64,000 nt of DNA from Salegentibacter_A chungangensis (GCF_042678405.1 NZ_JBHTLI010000001.1:1860001-1924000); one strand, 5' to 3'; shown: positions 33,583 through 42,785, numbered from the stretch's first letter. The notes: generated by a model from the sequence alone, not told the origin. Made by a program: numbers and translations.

Positions 33583-34776
33583 ATGAAAAAAATACAATTA
33601 GTTTTCTTTTTGTTTACCAGTCTGCTGGTTTTGCCGGTACAGGCACAGGAGCTTGAAAACAGCCAGTCGGTAACCGAACAGGTGTTACGGGAGTTGAACA
33701 GAGAGCGAACATTATTGAGTCAAAGCCTGGATTACAGGATCAGAGAAATTGACTCAAAGATCAGTAATCTGGATGAGAGTATTAAGAATTCAAATTCGGC
33801 TTCAGAGAAGGTAGAGAAACTCCTGGAACGCGTGAAATATCTCGAAGAGCGTCAGGAGGAAATAGATAAGAACACCATAAGTGTTTATAAATATAATTAT
33901 AGTTCGGCGGTGCTGAACCTCGCATCTATGGAGCGTGAGATCAAGCCGCTTAATCTTTTTAATACTTCCCGGGAGTTCTATTCGACTCTGGACAGGGTGA
34001 GTAACCCGATGCACCACGAAGGTTACCAGGAGTGGTTCGGAACCTTTAAAGATTATATGAAGGAAGAGAAGGAAGACGATGCGAAGCTGGCGGCTTTAGA
34101 CCATATTCTTAATGTAACCGGAGATCTTACCAAGGGGACCCCGTTTACAGGGATGTTTGCAGGAAGTCTTTTTGACGGAATAAGTATGTTTATTAATTCG
34201 CTGAATCGCAGGGACAGGGAGCTGAAAAAGGAGAGTATGGAAATGCTCAAACTCACTACCACTGTAGCTCAGTTCACTCACGATAAGGATCTGATAGAAA
34301 CAGAGTGGGTGGCGATCAATAAAAGCCTGGAGGAACTTAAGGAGCTTCAGAATAAGGCCCTGAAGGAAAATTTACAGGATATTCTGGGGGTAGATGTGAA
34401 AGAATTCGAGGAGAAGTTCACCAACGAAACCGATGCTAAGAAACGTACGCAGTATATACTGGATATTTCTAAGATAGCCGAAAATAAGATCGTTGAAGAA
34501 AGAAATAAGAATCCTGAAAACTGGAAACAGGCCTATCACGATCAGATGTTGGCGGTACAGAATCTGAAGATTCGTTTTGGAAGTATTACTTTCAGAATAC
34601 TTGAGAACCTTAACAAGTATGAGAAACTTATAGAAAAGTATAAGAATGATAAGTACCTGAAAGATGAAATGGTTCAGCTCGAACTAAAACTGGACATGGT
34701 AAGGAATAGTTTTGAGTCTACTTTTAATCCTCAGGAATATATCAAGGCTTCTAACGAGATGTATATAGTGGAGTAG
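33583..34776 (+). CDS. Secreted coiled-coil protein, function unknown
   Basis: I do not recognise a family. The 397-aa product starts with a signal peptide (KKIQLVFFLFTSLLVLPVQAQ, cleaved near residue 21). Long charged helices follow with heptad-like Leu/Ile spacing, strongest at about 35-105 (DSKISNLDESIKNSNSASEK, LLERVKYLEERQEE) and 215-300. A Gly-rich segment in the middle (LTKGTPFTGMFAGSLFDG, about 186-203) may break the helices. There is no membrane anchor or lipobox after the signal, so it is probably periplasmic. ATG at 33583 is preferred over the TTG six bases before. The gap upstream (33352-33582) holds no gene I can support. A terminator carrying a palindromic repeat follows. Confidence 0.75.
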   Translation: MKKIQLVFFLFTSLLVLPVQAQELENSQSVTEQVLRELNRERTLLSQSLDYRIREIDSKISNLDESIKNSNSASEKVEKLLERVKYLEERQEEIDKNTISVYKYNYSSAVLNLASMEREIKPLNLFNTSREFYSTLDRVSNPMHHEGYQEWFGTFKDYMKEEKEDDAKLAALDHILNVTGDLTKGTPFTGMFAGSLFDGISMFINSLNRRDRELKKESMEMLKLTTTVAQFTHDKDLIETEWVAINKSLEELKELQNKALKENLQDILGVDVKEFEEKFTNETDAKKRTQYILDISKIAENKIVEERNKNPENWKQAYHDQMLAVQNLKIRFGSITFRILENLNKYEKLIEKYKNDKYLKDEMVQLELKLDMVRNSFESTFNPQEYIKASNEMYIVE

Positions 34777-34806
34777 AAGTTCTTTCTGCTATAGAAATAC
34801 AGAAAA

Positions 34807-34917
34807 ACCGGCAGAGGTTTATTAATTTCGTCATTCTGAACTTGTTTCAGGATCTCTGAGGAGCTGAAATAAATTCAGCTTGACGGTTTTTAGATAAACT
34901 CCTGCCGGTCTTTTTTT
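34807..34917. terminator. Terminator stem between the coiled-coil gene and ackA, split by a palindromic repeat
   Basis: The outer arms 34807-34821 (ACCGGCAGAGGTTTA) and 34895-34909 (TAAACTCCTGCCGGT) are complementary except for two bases and are followed by CTTTTTTT. The loop is not short: it holds a complete REP-like palindrome (34829-34885). The stem can serve the coiled-coil gene and, on the minus strand, ackA. Confidence 0.75.
34829..34885. repeat. REP-like palindromic element of flavobacterial type
   Basis: Two 22-nt arms (34829-34850 starting CGTCATTCTGAACTTG, and 34864-34885 ending CAGCTTGACG) are inverted copies with about 17 of 22 positions paired, around a 13-nt loop. From memory, the TCATTCTGAACTTGTTTCAG core recurs in intergenic DNA of Gramella-like flavobacteria. 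Only one copy is in this window. Confidence 0.7.
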
Positions 34918-36103
34918 AAGAAATTAGCTCAAAACTCTGCTTAGCGATCTCCAGTTCCTCATTGGTAGGGATCACCAGCACCTTAACTTCTGAGTCTTGC
35001 AGGTTTATTTCTCTTATTTCCTTTGAACGGATGCTGTTCTTTTCTGCATCCAGTTTTATGCGGAAAAATTCCATTTCCCTGCATACCAACTCCCTGATCA
35101 CACTGCTGTTCTCCCCAATTCCGGCGGTGAAAATAATGGCATCCAGCCCGTTCATAGCGGCAGCATAGCCCCCAATATATTTTTTGATCCGATAGGCATT
35201 CATTTCCAGCGCGAGCTTACATTGCCGGTTTCCGTTAGCCGCCTGATCTTCTATCTCTCTCAGGTCGCTATAGCCTGTAAGCCCCAGCATTCCACTTTTA
35301 TTATGAAGAATATCGCTGACTTCCTGCGCCGTGTAGCCCAGGTGCTCGATCATATAAAAGATCACCGACTGGTCTATGTCTCCGCTTCGGGTACCCATAA
35401 TAAGTCCGTTAACAGGACCAAAACCCAGGGAATGGTCTATGCTCTTTCCATTTTCCACCGCGGTGATGCTGCAACCGTTACCTAAATGGATACTTATGAG
35501 CTTGGAATTTTCCTTTTCAAGATATTTTATTGCTTTTTCGGTCACGTATTTATGGCTGGTCCCGTGAAAGCCGTATAACTGAATTTTTTCATCCTGAGAG
35601 AGTTTCACGGGAATGGCAAACTGACTGGCTTTTGAAGGAATGCTTCTGTGAAAGGCAGTGTCGAATACCGCGATCTGGACCGCACCGGGGAAAATGCTTT
35701 CGGCAACCTCGATCCCGTTCAGGTTTGGCGGATTATGCAGGGGGGCCAGGGAAAACAAACGTTTAATTTCAGATTTTACCTTATCATCTATAATTATGGT
35801 ATCGGAAAAGGTATCTCCGCCGTGAACCACCCGGTGGCCTATCGCAGAAATGTCTGAAGCTTCTTCAATCACCCCTTTTTCAGTATCCATCAATAGTTTG
35901 GTGATTTCTTTTAAGGCTACTTCGTGATTTGGTGCATCTATAGTTTTTGAGACCGCATGCTCTCCTGTCTTATAATGCAGTTTCGCTTCCAGAAGCCCTA
36001 TTCTTTCTACCATTCCTGAGGCCAGTACTTCCTCGGCCGGCATTTTTATCAATTGGAACTTAAGGGAAGAACTCCCTGAGTTTATAACTAATATATTCTT
36101 CAT
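34916..36103 (-). CDS. ackA: Acetate kinase
   Basis: AckA transfers phosphate between acetyl phosphate and ADP, giving acetate and ATP (reversible). The 395-aa protein shows the N-terminal MKNILVINSGSSSLKFQL, IGHRVVHGGD, FDTAFHRSIP, HLGNGCSITAVENGKSIDHS and FTAGIGENSSVIRE, all hallmark motifs of the ASKHA-fold acetate kinases. It follows pta by 9 nt, so the two are one operon for overflow or fermentative acetate formation and acetate use. The stop lies in the terminator's T/A run. Confidence 0.97.
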   Translation of the reverse strand: MKNILVINSGSSSLKFQLIKMPAEEVLASGMVERIGLLEAKLHYKTGEHAVSKTIDAPNHEVALKEITKLLMDTEKGVIEEASDISAIGHRVVHGGDTFSDTIIIDDKVKSEIKRLFSLAPLHNPPNLNGIEVAESIFPGAVQIAVFDTAFHRSIPSKASQFAIPVKLSQDEKIQLYGFHGTSHKYVTEKAIKYLEKENSKLISIHLGNGCSITAVENGKSIDHSLGFGPVNGLIMGTRSGDIDQSVIFYMIEHLGYTAQEVSDILHNKSGMLGLTGYSDLREIEDQAANGNRQCKLALEMNAYRIKKYIGGYAAAMNGLDAIIFTAGIGENSSVIRELVCREMEFFRIKLDAEKNSIRSKEIREINLQDSEVKVLVIPTNEELEIAKQSFELIS

Positions 36104-36112
36104 TGCTGTAAA

Positions 36113-38206
36113 TTAAATTCCTTGCGCCTGTATGGCTGTTAGTATTACCGTGTTATAGACATCGTCTACCGTGCATCCGCGGCTAAGGTCATTAACCGGT
36201 TTGTTAAGGCCCTGGAGCATTGGTCCTATGGCTAAGGCCCCGGTTTCCCTTTGGACGGCTTTATAGGTGTTGTTCCCGGTGTTAAGATCGGGGAAAATAA
36301 GCAGGTTTGCCTGTCCCGCCACCTCAGAATCGGGAAGTTTACTCTTTCCAATGGTGATATCTACCGCCGCGTCGTACTGAATTGGCCCCTCGATCTTAAG
36401 GTCCGGACGTTTTGTTTTCACGATCTCGGTGGCCTGTCTTACGCGGTCCACATCTTCTCCTTTTCCGGAAGTTCCTGAAGAGTAGGAAAGCATCGCGATC
36501 TTTGGTTCAATTCCGAAGGCGACACAGCTTTCTGCGGAAGAAATGGTGATCTCTGCAAGCTCTTCGGCAGTTGGGTTAGGGTTGATGGCACAATCGCCGA
36601 AAACAGAAACCCTGTCTTCAAGACACATGAAGAAAACCGAGGATACCACTGAAACTCCGGGTTTGGTCTTGATAAACTGTAATGCCGGCCTAATGGTATG
36701 TTGGGTGGTATGAGCCGCCCCGGAAACCATTCCATCCGCGTGTCCTTTATAGACCATCATCGTTCCGAAATAGGAAACATCGGTCATCCAGTCTCTGGCA
36801 ATGTCCATATTTGCGCCTTTATGCTTTCTTAATTCGTAAAAGGTTTTTACATAATCCTCAAAATGTTCAGATTTGGTAGGATTGATGATATTCACCCTGT
36901 CGAAGTCAAGATTAAGCCCAAGATTCATCACTTTCTTCTTGATTATTTCTTCGTCCCCAAGCAGGGTGATATTCACCAGGTCCATAGCAATAAGCCTGGC
37001 TGCTGCGGTAAGGATCCTTTCGTCTGTACCTTCTGGAAGTACAATGTGTTTCTTGCTTTCCTGAGCTTTTTTCACCAGGCTGTACTGGAACATACGCGGT
37101 GTGATGCCGTGCGGTTCAAAATTGATAAGTTTTTCCACTAACGGATCAAAACTCACATAACGTTCAAAAGTACTGATGGTAGTCTGTATCTTCTGAATAC
37201 TATCAGCATAAATATTAGATTTGATGGCACCTACTTTATTGGTTACCTGAAAGGTTCCTTCTTTCACCGATATAATAGGAACAATTTGAGACAGTCCTTC
37301 TATAAGTTTTATGATAGGCTCTTCGGGAGTAAGACCTCCGGTTAGAATAATTCCGGAGATACGAGGATAATTGCTGGAGATATTTGCCTGCAGCGCACCT
37401 AAAATAATATCGGCCCGGTCTCCGGGAGTGATCACCAGGGTTTCATTTCTAAGGGTTGGAAGATAATTGCGCAATTGCATAGCACCAACGCCGAAATTCC
37501 CCGTCTGGTTATTTAAAAACTCCTGCCCGAAAAGGATCCTGCCTTCAAGAGCAGATACGACCTCCTTAATGGTTGGATTGGAAAGGGTCTCTATTAAAGG
37601 AATGGCAAAAACGTCTATTTTGCCCGGGATGAACTTCCTTATGTTTTGCTCGGCCTGACCCAGGTTTTCTTCCTGCATCTTATTGCTAACCATAGCCATT
37701 ACATCCACATCCCTGTCTACAAAAGCGTTATAAGCCATTTGAAGGTTCCCGAGATGTTCTTCCCAAGTTTTATGCTCCCCACTGGCTATAATAATCACCG
37801 GGATCCCAAGGTTCTTGGCGATGAGCACATTCACATCGAATTCGAAGACACTGCCTTCGCCTGAAAAGTCACTTCCTTCTACCAGAACAAAGTCATATTC
37901 TTCTTCGAGTTTTTTGTATTTGCGAATGATGGTATCAATGATCTCACCCGATTTACCTTCATTTCGTTTTTGAATGATCTCACTTCTGGTGAAGGCATAA
38001 GCATCTTTGTAAGGAAGGTTGAGATCAAAATAACTGATTATCGTATCTATATGATTGTCCCTTTCATCTTTTGGGACATCATCTATAATTGGCCTGAAGT
38101 AGCCTACTTTTACGGTCTTTCCCAGCAGGGTCCGCATTAAACCGAGGGAGACCATAGATTTACCACTGTGGGGCTCCAGAGTGGCGATATAAATTCCTTT
38201 GTTCAT
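36113..38206 (-). CDS. pta: Phosphate acetyltransferase, long form
   Basis: Pta interconverts acetyl-CoA and acetyl phosphate. The long form seen here (697 aa) has an N-terminal P-loop, BioD-like domain (GIYIATLEPHSGKSMVSLGL, residues 4-23), a central DRTGG-like domain (around 215-320), and the C-terminal catalytic PTA_PTB domain (about 365-697, with LPEGTDERILTAAARL, GMVSGAAHTTQHTIRPA and SYSSGTSGKGEDV). The N-terminal domains of long Pta proteins are regulatory. It is the first gene of pta-ackA. A candidate FNR-type box lies 78 nt upstream. Confidence 0.96.
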   Translation of the reverse strand: MNKGIYIATLEPHSGKSMVSLGLMRTLLGKTVKVGYFRPIIDDVPKDERDNHIDTIISYFDLNLPYKDAYAFTRSEIIQKRNEGKSGEIIDTIIRKYKKLEEEYDFVLVEGSDFSGEGSVFEFDVNVLIAKNLGIPVIIIASGEHKTWEEHLGNLQMAYNAFVDRDVDVMAMVSNKMQEENLGQAEQNIRKFIPGKIDVFAIPLIETLSNPTIKEVVSALEGRILFGQEFLNNQTGNFGVGAMQLRNYLPTLRNETLVITPGDRADIILGALQANISSNYPRISGIILTGGLTPEEPIIKLIEGLSQIVPIISVKEGTFQVTNKVGAIKSNIYADSIQKIQTTISTFERYVSFDPLVEKLINFEPHGITPRMFQYSLVKKAQESKKHIVLPEGTDERILTAAARLIAMDLVNITLLGDEEIIKKKVMNLGLNLDFDRVNIINPTKSEHFEDYVKTFYELRKHKGANMDIARDWMTDVSYFGTMMVYKGHADGMVSGAAHTTQHTIRPALQFIKTKPGVSVVSSVFFMCLEDRVSVFGDCAINPNPTAEELAEITISSAESCVAFGIEPKIAMLSYSSGTSGKGEDVDRVRQATEIVKTKRPDLKIEGPIQYDAAVDITIGKSKLPDSEVAGQANLLIFPDLNTGNNTYKAVQRETGALAIGPMLQGLNKPVNDLSRGCTVDDVYNTVILTAIQAQGI

Positions 38207-38553
38207 AGTTGTAATATTCTGCGTGCAAAATTAAGGCTATTTAAAGGTACAGAAATTCAGCCAGAGGTTAAATTAAGGTAAAACTGACGAAGATCAGGAT
38301 TTATGCTTTAAGAGTATAAAAGAAAGGAATCCGGGTTTCACAAAGCTTTCCTGCCGGTTACCGTTACCTTATCCCAAAGGCTTTAGAATATTATTTAGGA
38401 AAATCTTAACTGTTTATAAATGCCTGATTATTATATTAATACAGGTTTTAAAAAACCATTTACGATTCCCCACTTCCCAAATTTCGCATAGGCGAATCCC
38501 TTTGAACTCAATGCTGCTTTAAATTTTTATAACCAATTTAATTCTGTTCGATT
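38207..38553. other. 347-nt divergent region between pta and the prolyl oligopeptidase gene
   Basis: No gene is supported here; the longest forward frame from an ATG is 23 codons. It holds a minus-strand TAATTTTG (38226-38233), a perfect -7 box 19 nt before pta, and the FNR-like palindrome at 38285-38296. The right half is AT-rich, with no clear plus-strand promoter. Confidence 0.6.
38285..38296 (-). promoter_or_regulatory. Candidate FNR/CRP-type box upstream of pta-ackA
   Basis: TGACGAAGATCA fits TGAY-N4-RTCA. It lies 51 nt from the minus-strand -7 box TAATTTTG (38226-38233), and 35 nt from a poorer TACCTTTA (38242-38249). The 23-nt spacing of the other sites is not kept, so it would act further upstream (near -70 or -53) if it acts at all. 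Confidence 0.45.
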
Positions 38554-40725
38554 ATGAAAAAGTTAGCCTTTTTTATTGCCTTTTTAGTGTCCACAGGTCT
38601 GTATGCGCAAAAGATCGCAAAACCCGATGCGCCACCTCAAAAAATTGTAACCGATGAATATCACGGGGTTAAGGTCGAGGATCCGTATCGATATATGGAA
38701 GATCTTAAAGATCCTAAGGTTATTAACTGGATGAAGGAGAATACCAATTATGCTGAAGCCGTACTCAATAAGATACCCGGGAAAGAGGAAATGCTTGCGA
38801 AGATGAGGGAGCTGGACGGCAGAACCGCTGCAAGGATCTATAATTTGAAAATGAGCGATAATGATGATTATTATTATTTGCTTCAGAAGCCGGAAGATGA
38901 AAAAGGAAAACTTTACTACAGTAAAGGCTATGAAGGAGAGGAAAAACTATTGTTCGAGCCCGATAATTATAAATCAGATTCTGACGGGTCTTATTCAATA
39001 CTAGGACTTTTTCCTGATAACGAAGGAGAGAAAATAGCGATAATTCTTGCGCCGGATGGGTCTGAAAACGGGGAAATGATAATCCTGAACAGGCAGGGGG
39101 AAAGGCTTCAGGATCAGCTCGACCTTGTAGACTATGTGTCCTGGCTTAAGGATGATAATAGCCTGGTATATACCAAACTGAATTCTGCAGACTTAACTGA
39201 TAAGAACAGGCAGCTGAACTTAAAAAGTTATATACATAAATTGGGAGATGAGCAGGCTAAGGATAAAGTTGTTTTTTCATCTGCCAATAACTCCGATCTT
39301 AATATAAAGCCTGAAGAAATTCCTTTGGTTTTCTACGATAAAGATGCCGATAAATTACTGGGGCTCGTGGTGACCGTGAATAAAGCCCTTAAACTTTATA
39401 TGGCTGAACCCGGAGATATGAATAATATTTCCTGGAAACAACTGACTTCTGCCGATGATAAAGTGGAAGACTTCAGTTTATCTTCAAATCATATTTATTA
39501 CAAAACCTTTAAAAATGCGCCTAATTTCAAAATAATGATGGCCGGGCTTGATAAGCCGGCATTTGAAAATGCTGAATTATTGGTTGATTCTCCTGAGGAA
39601 GGACCGATCAATGATTTTGAAATTTCCAGGGACGGAATTTTTTATGTAGTGAAATCTAACGGGGTGGAAGCTAAGGTATATTTTCAGCCGAAAGGACAGC
39701 AAAATGCAAAGCAGTTAGAGCTTCCGTTTACTGCCGGTAGTGCGTCATTAGCCACTAAGGGAAGTAAATTCGGTGATGTCTGGGTTACCATTTCTGGATG
39801 GACCTCGCCAGCTAAAAGATATATGTATGATCCTTCAACTGATAACTTTAAATTTCAGCCTTTATCAACCCCTGCTGAATACCCGGAATTAGATGATCTG
39901 GTGGCTAAAGAAGTAATGGTGACTTCTCACGACGGGGTGAAAGTGCCTGTATCGATATTACACAAAAAAGGGATCAAAATGGACGGTTCCAACCCGGTAA
40001 TGATGTATGGTTACGGTTCTTATGGTGCAACTATTGGTCCGTTCTTTAGTCCGTTGTTATTGGCATACACCTTATATGACGGAATTTTTGTTGTACCTCA
40101 CGTTCGAGGAGGCGGCGAATTAGGTGACGACTGGCACAGGGCCGGGCAAAAGCTCAACAAGCCCAATACCTGGAAAGATGCCATCGCAGCCGCGGAATAC
40201 CTGATAGATGAAGGTTATACTTCTTCTGAGAAATTATCCATTTTTGGAGGCAGTGCGGGTGGAATTTTTGTAGGACGAGCGATCACCGAAAGACCAGATC
40301 TTTTTGGAGCAGCGAGCCCTCAGGTGGGAGCTATGAATACCGTAAGAATGGAAGAAACACCAAACGGACCAGTGAATGCTCCTGAATTCGGGACAGTAAA
40401 AGACCCAGAAGAATTTAAGGGATTGCTGGAGATGGATTCCTACCTTCATATTGAAGACGGAACAAAATATCCTGCAACCCTTGTAACGGGTGGAATGAAC
40501 GATCCGCGCGTGAGCGCCTGGGAACCGGCGAAGTTTGCGGCCAGGTTACAGGCAGCAAATGCTTCAGACGAACCAATTCTATTATTGACCGATTTTGGAA
40601 GCGGACACGGGATAGGCGATACCAAGACAAAAAGGCTTGAGAATTTCGCCAATACCTTCTCCTTCTTTTACTGGCAGGCGGGGCATCCTAAGTTTCAGCC
40701 TACACAGGAAATGGGAAGTAAATAA
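38554..40725 (+). CDS. Secreted prolyl oligopeptidase (S9A serine peptidase)
   Basis: This exported peptidase cuts short peptides after proline. A signal peptide (KKLAFFIAFLVSTGLYAQ, cleavage near 19) is followed by the S9 N-terminal seven-bladed propeller (VTDEYHGVKVEDPYRYMEDL, typical of the family). The C-terminal alpha/beta-hydrolase domain has nucleophile Ser567 in FGGSAGGIFVGR, an Asp in GGMNDPRVSAW and the His in FGSGHGIGDT. PHVRGGGELGDDWH is also a hallmark. The 723 aa fit the family. It probably works in the periplasm on peptides taken up by the cell. It is a single gene, ended by the terminator at 40748. Confidence 0.94.
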   Translation: MKKLAFFIAFLVSTGLYAQKIAKPDAPPQKIVTDEYHGVKVEDPYRYMEDLKDPKVINWMKENTNYAEAVLNKIPGKEEMLAKMRELDGRTAARIYNLKMSDNDDYYYLLQKPEDEKGKLYYSKGYEGEEKLLFEPDNYKSDSDGSYSILGLFPDNEGEKIAIILAPDGSENGEMIILNRQGERLQDQLDLVDYVSWLKDDNSLVYTKLNSADLTDKNRQLNLKSYIHKLGDEQAKDKVVFSSANNSDLNIKPEEIPLVFYDKDADKLLGLVVTVNKALKLYMAEPGDMNNISWKQLTSADDKVEDFSLSSNHIYYKTFKNAPNFKIMMAGLDKPAFENAELLVDSPEEGPINDFEISRDGIFYVVKSNGVEAKVYFQPKGQQNAKQLELPFTAGSASLATKGSKFGDVWVTISGWTSPAKRYMYDPSTDNFKFQPLSTPAEYPELDDLVAKEVMVTSHDGVKVPVSILHKKGIKMDGSNPVMMYGYGSYGATIGPFFSPLLLAYTLYDGIFVVPHVRGGGELGDDWHRAGQKLNKPNTWKDAIAAAEYLIDEGYTSSEKLSIFGGSAGGIFVGRAITERPDLFGAASPQVGAMNTVRMEETPNGPVNAPEFGTVKDPEEFKGLLEMDSYLHIEDGTKYPATLVTGGMNDPRVSAWEPAKFAARLQAANASDEPILLLTDFGSGHGIGDTKTKRLENFANTFSFFYWQAGHPKFQPTQEMGSK

Positions 40726-40747
40726 AAAGAAAGGACCAACCAGAATG

Positions 40748-40786
40748 TTCAGCGTTCTTACTTTGGTAAGAGCGCTGAATTATTTT
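40748..40786 (+). terminator. Terminator after the prolyl oligopeptidase gene
   Basis: A 14-bp stem (40748-40761 with 40766-40779, one mismatch, arms starting TTCAGCG and ending CGCTGAA) has a TTTG loop. It is followed by TTATTTTAG, a weak T-run. Confidence 0.75.
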
Positions 40787-40870
40787 AGAAGAAACCGAAA
40801 GATTTTGTCCAGGGATCATCACCCTTAAAAAGGCTTTATTTCGGCATTACTTAATTCCTTGATCTCAGGC

Positions 40871-40899
40871 TTGGTTTTCATAACTAATAACTATATTTG
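40871..40899 (+). promoter_or_regulatory. Promoter of ychF
   Basis: TTG at 40871-40873 and TATATTTG at 40892-40899 are separated by 18 nt, matching the Bacteroidota -33/-7 consensus. The ychF ATG is 34 nt after the -7 box. Confidence 0.7.
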
Positions 40900-40932
40900 C
40901 AGCCGCAAAAACACTGCAATAAATTATATTAT

Positions 40933-42027
40933 ATGAAAGCCGGAATTGTAGGATTACCTAATGTTGGGAAATCGACCTTATTCAACTGTTTGTCTAACGC
41001 CAAGGCACAGAGTGCAAACTTTCCTTTTTGTACAATTGAGCCTAACATTGGCGTTGTGAACGTACCAGATCCCAGACTTCAAAAACTGGAAGAATTGGTG
41101 AATCCGGAGCGTGTGATCCCGGCCACAGTAGAGATAGTGGATATTGCAGGGCTGGTTAAAGGTGCCAGTAAAGGAGAAGGTCTTGGGAACCAGTTTCTTG
41201 GAAACATAAGGGAGACCGATGCCATTCTTCACGTTTTGCGTTGTTTTGAGAATGATAATATTGTGCACGTAGACGGGTCTATAGATCCGCTAAGGGATAA
41301 GGAAACTATAGACATGGAGCTTCAGCTGAAAGATCTCGAGACTACAGAAAAAAAACTTGATAAGGTAAAGCGTGCTGCAAAAACGGGAAACAAGGAAGCT
41401 CAGAAAGAGGAGGCTGCTTTACTTAAAGTGAAGGAAGGTCTGGAAGCCGGAAAATCTGTCCGCGCTATAGATCTTACCGAAGACGAAAGAAAGGAATTCA
41501 TTAAGCCGCTTCAGTTCATTACCGATAAGCCGGTGATGTATGTTTGCAATGTAAATGAAGATGCTGCGGCTACCGGGAATGAGCACGTAGAAAGGGTTAA
41601 GGAAGCCGTAAAGGATGAGAATGCTGAGGTTTTAGTGCTTGCCGTAGGGACCGAAGCCGATATTACAGAACTTGACGATTTCGAAGAGCGCCAGATGTTC
41701 CTTCAGGATATAGGCCTTGATGAACCGGGATCTGCAAAACTTATTCGCGGAGCATACAACCTTCTTGATCTTCAAACTTATTTTACAGCGGGAGAGAAAG
41801 AGGTGAGAGCCTGGACTATCCCTGTAGGTTCTACAGCTCCCCAGGCAGCGGGAGTGATCCACACCGACTTTGAAAAAGGATTCATCAGGGCCGAGGTGAT
41901 CGCTTACGATGATTTTGTAGGCTACGGCAGTGAAGCCAAAGTTAAGGAAGCCGGGAAAATGCGCGTTGAAGGAAAGGAATATATCGTAAAAGACGGAGAC
42001 GTGATGCACTTCAGGTTTAACGTATAA
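40933..42027 (+). CDS. ychF: Redox-regulated ATPase YchF (Obg-like)
   Basis: YchF is an OBG-family P-loop protein that binds ATP better than GTP, associates with ribosomes and damps the oxidative stress response. MKAGIVGLPNVGKSTLFNCL holds the G1 loop, and EIVDIAGLVKGASKGEGLGNQFL is the family's G3 region. The G4 position has the NVNE variant (VCNVNEDA) instead of NKxD, which is what gives ATP preference. A coiled-coil insert (about 125-205) and a C-terminal TGS domain ending in VKDGDVMHFRFNV complete it. I choose ATG at 40933 (364 aa), not the in-frame codon at 40897, because 40897 lies inside the -7 box. Confidence 0.97.
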   Translation: MKAGIVGLPNVGKSTLFNCLSNAKAQSANFPFCTIEPNIGVVNVPDPRLQKLEELVNPERVIPATVEIVDIAGLVKGASKGEGLGNQFLGNIRETDAILHVLRCFENDNIVHVDGSIDPLRDKETIDMELQLKDLETTEKKLDKVKRAAKTGNKEAQKEEAALLKVKEGLEAGKSVRAIDLTEDERKEFIKPLQFITDKPVMYVCNVNEDAAATGNEHVERVKEAVKDENAEVLVLAVGTEADITELDDFEERQMFLQDIGLDEPGSAKLIRGAYNLLDLQTYFTAGEKEVRAWTIPVGSTAPQAAGVIHTDFEKGFIRAEVIAYDDFVGYGSEAKVKEAGKMRVEGKEYIVKDGDVMHFRFNV

Positions 42028-42113
42028 ACCCGTTTTATTAGGGGTTTCGGGTATGGCGATGACCTGCCTGATTGGCTAATTTTACATTACAACTAACTTA
42101 AAAATGTAATGTG

Positions 42114-42614
42114 ATGTATGTAGAAAGTCCATCCCCAAAAGAAAAGAGACAGCATTTTTTTATTTTTTCCTGCAGTTTAGCCTTTATTTTTTGTCTGCTT
42201 AATTCAGGTCTGGTGTTAGCACAGTCTGAAGAGGCCGGGAATCGCTATGAATCAGTGCTTGTGCCTTATGCCGTAATAGAAAAACCGCCGGCATTTCCGG
42301 GTTGCGAAGGTCTTGAACCGGGAGAGGCTGTAAAAAAGTGTACTTCAGAAAAGATTAGCGGTTTCGTAAATAAAAATTTCGATACTGGCATAGCGAAACA
42401 GCTGGGGCTTAGCGGGGTGAACCGCGTTATTGTTCAGTTTAAAATTGATGAGAACGGAGAGATCACCGATATAAGGGTAAGGGCTCCGCATCCAAAGCTG
42501 GAAGAAGAAGCAAGGAGAGTTACTGATGCCTTACCGAATATGCTTCCCGGGAAACAGCGGGGTAAAACCGTGGGGACAATGTATTCCCTGCCGATAGTTT
42601 TTAAGGTGAATTAA
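42114..42614 (+). CDS. TonB C-terminal-domain-like exported protein
   Basis: This 166-aa protein starts with an N-terminal hydrophobic segment (about 15-38, ending VLAQSEE, probably a signal peptide). Its C-terminal half resembles the TonB_C domain: GVNRVIVQFKIDENGEITDIRVRAPHPKLEEEARRVTDALP and then GTMYSLPIVFKVN. There is no Pro-rich periplasmic spacer, so it is not a full energy transducer. Such short proteins are common in Bacteroidota, and their role is unclear. An acidic, cysteine-containing segment (PGCEGLEPGEAVKKC) lies before the domain, with the pair of Cys that many flavobacterial TonB_C proteins carry. The start is ATG 42114; GTG at 42111 is directly before it. Confidence 0.8.
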   Translation: MYVESPSPKEKRQHFFIFSCSLAFIFCLLNSGLVLAQSEEAGNRYESVLVPYAVIEKPPAFPGCEGLEPGEAVKKCTSEKISGFVNKNFDTGIAKQLGLSGVNRVIVQFKIDENGEITDIRVRAPHPKLEEEARRVTDALPNMLPGKQRGKTVGTMYSLPIVFKVN

Positions 42615-42666
42615 GCTGAATTCATAAATTTTCATTTCCGGTAATAGCTTATTTTTGCATCGAAAT

Positions 42667-42709
42667 TTGATGAAAATCAATTCTTTTAACATTTGTTCCT
42701 AAATCTTTG
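42667..42709 (+). promoter_or_regulatory. Candidate FNR/CRP-type box upstream of the topoisomerase IV operon
   Basis: TTGATGAAAATCAA (42667-42680) is identical to the classical FNR consensus TTGAT-N4-ATCAA. AATCTTTG (42702-42709), one base off TAnnTTTG, follows 22 nt after the core, nearly the spacing of the four stronger sites. The predicted leader to the parE-like ATG is about 70 nt. Confidence 0.5.
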
Positions 42710-42785
42710 TTAATTACTTTGTGCGTGCGGGGTTTTGACTTTGCACGGTATATATTATATTAGCGACAAACTCCATTTACTACTT

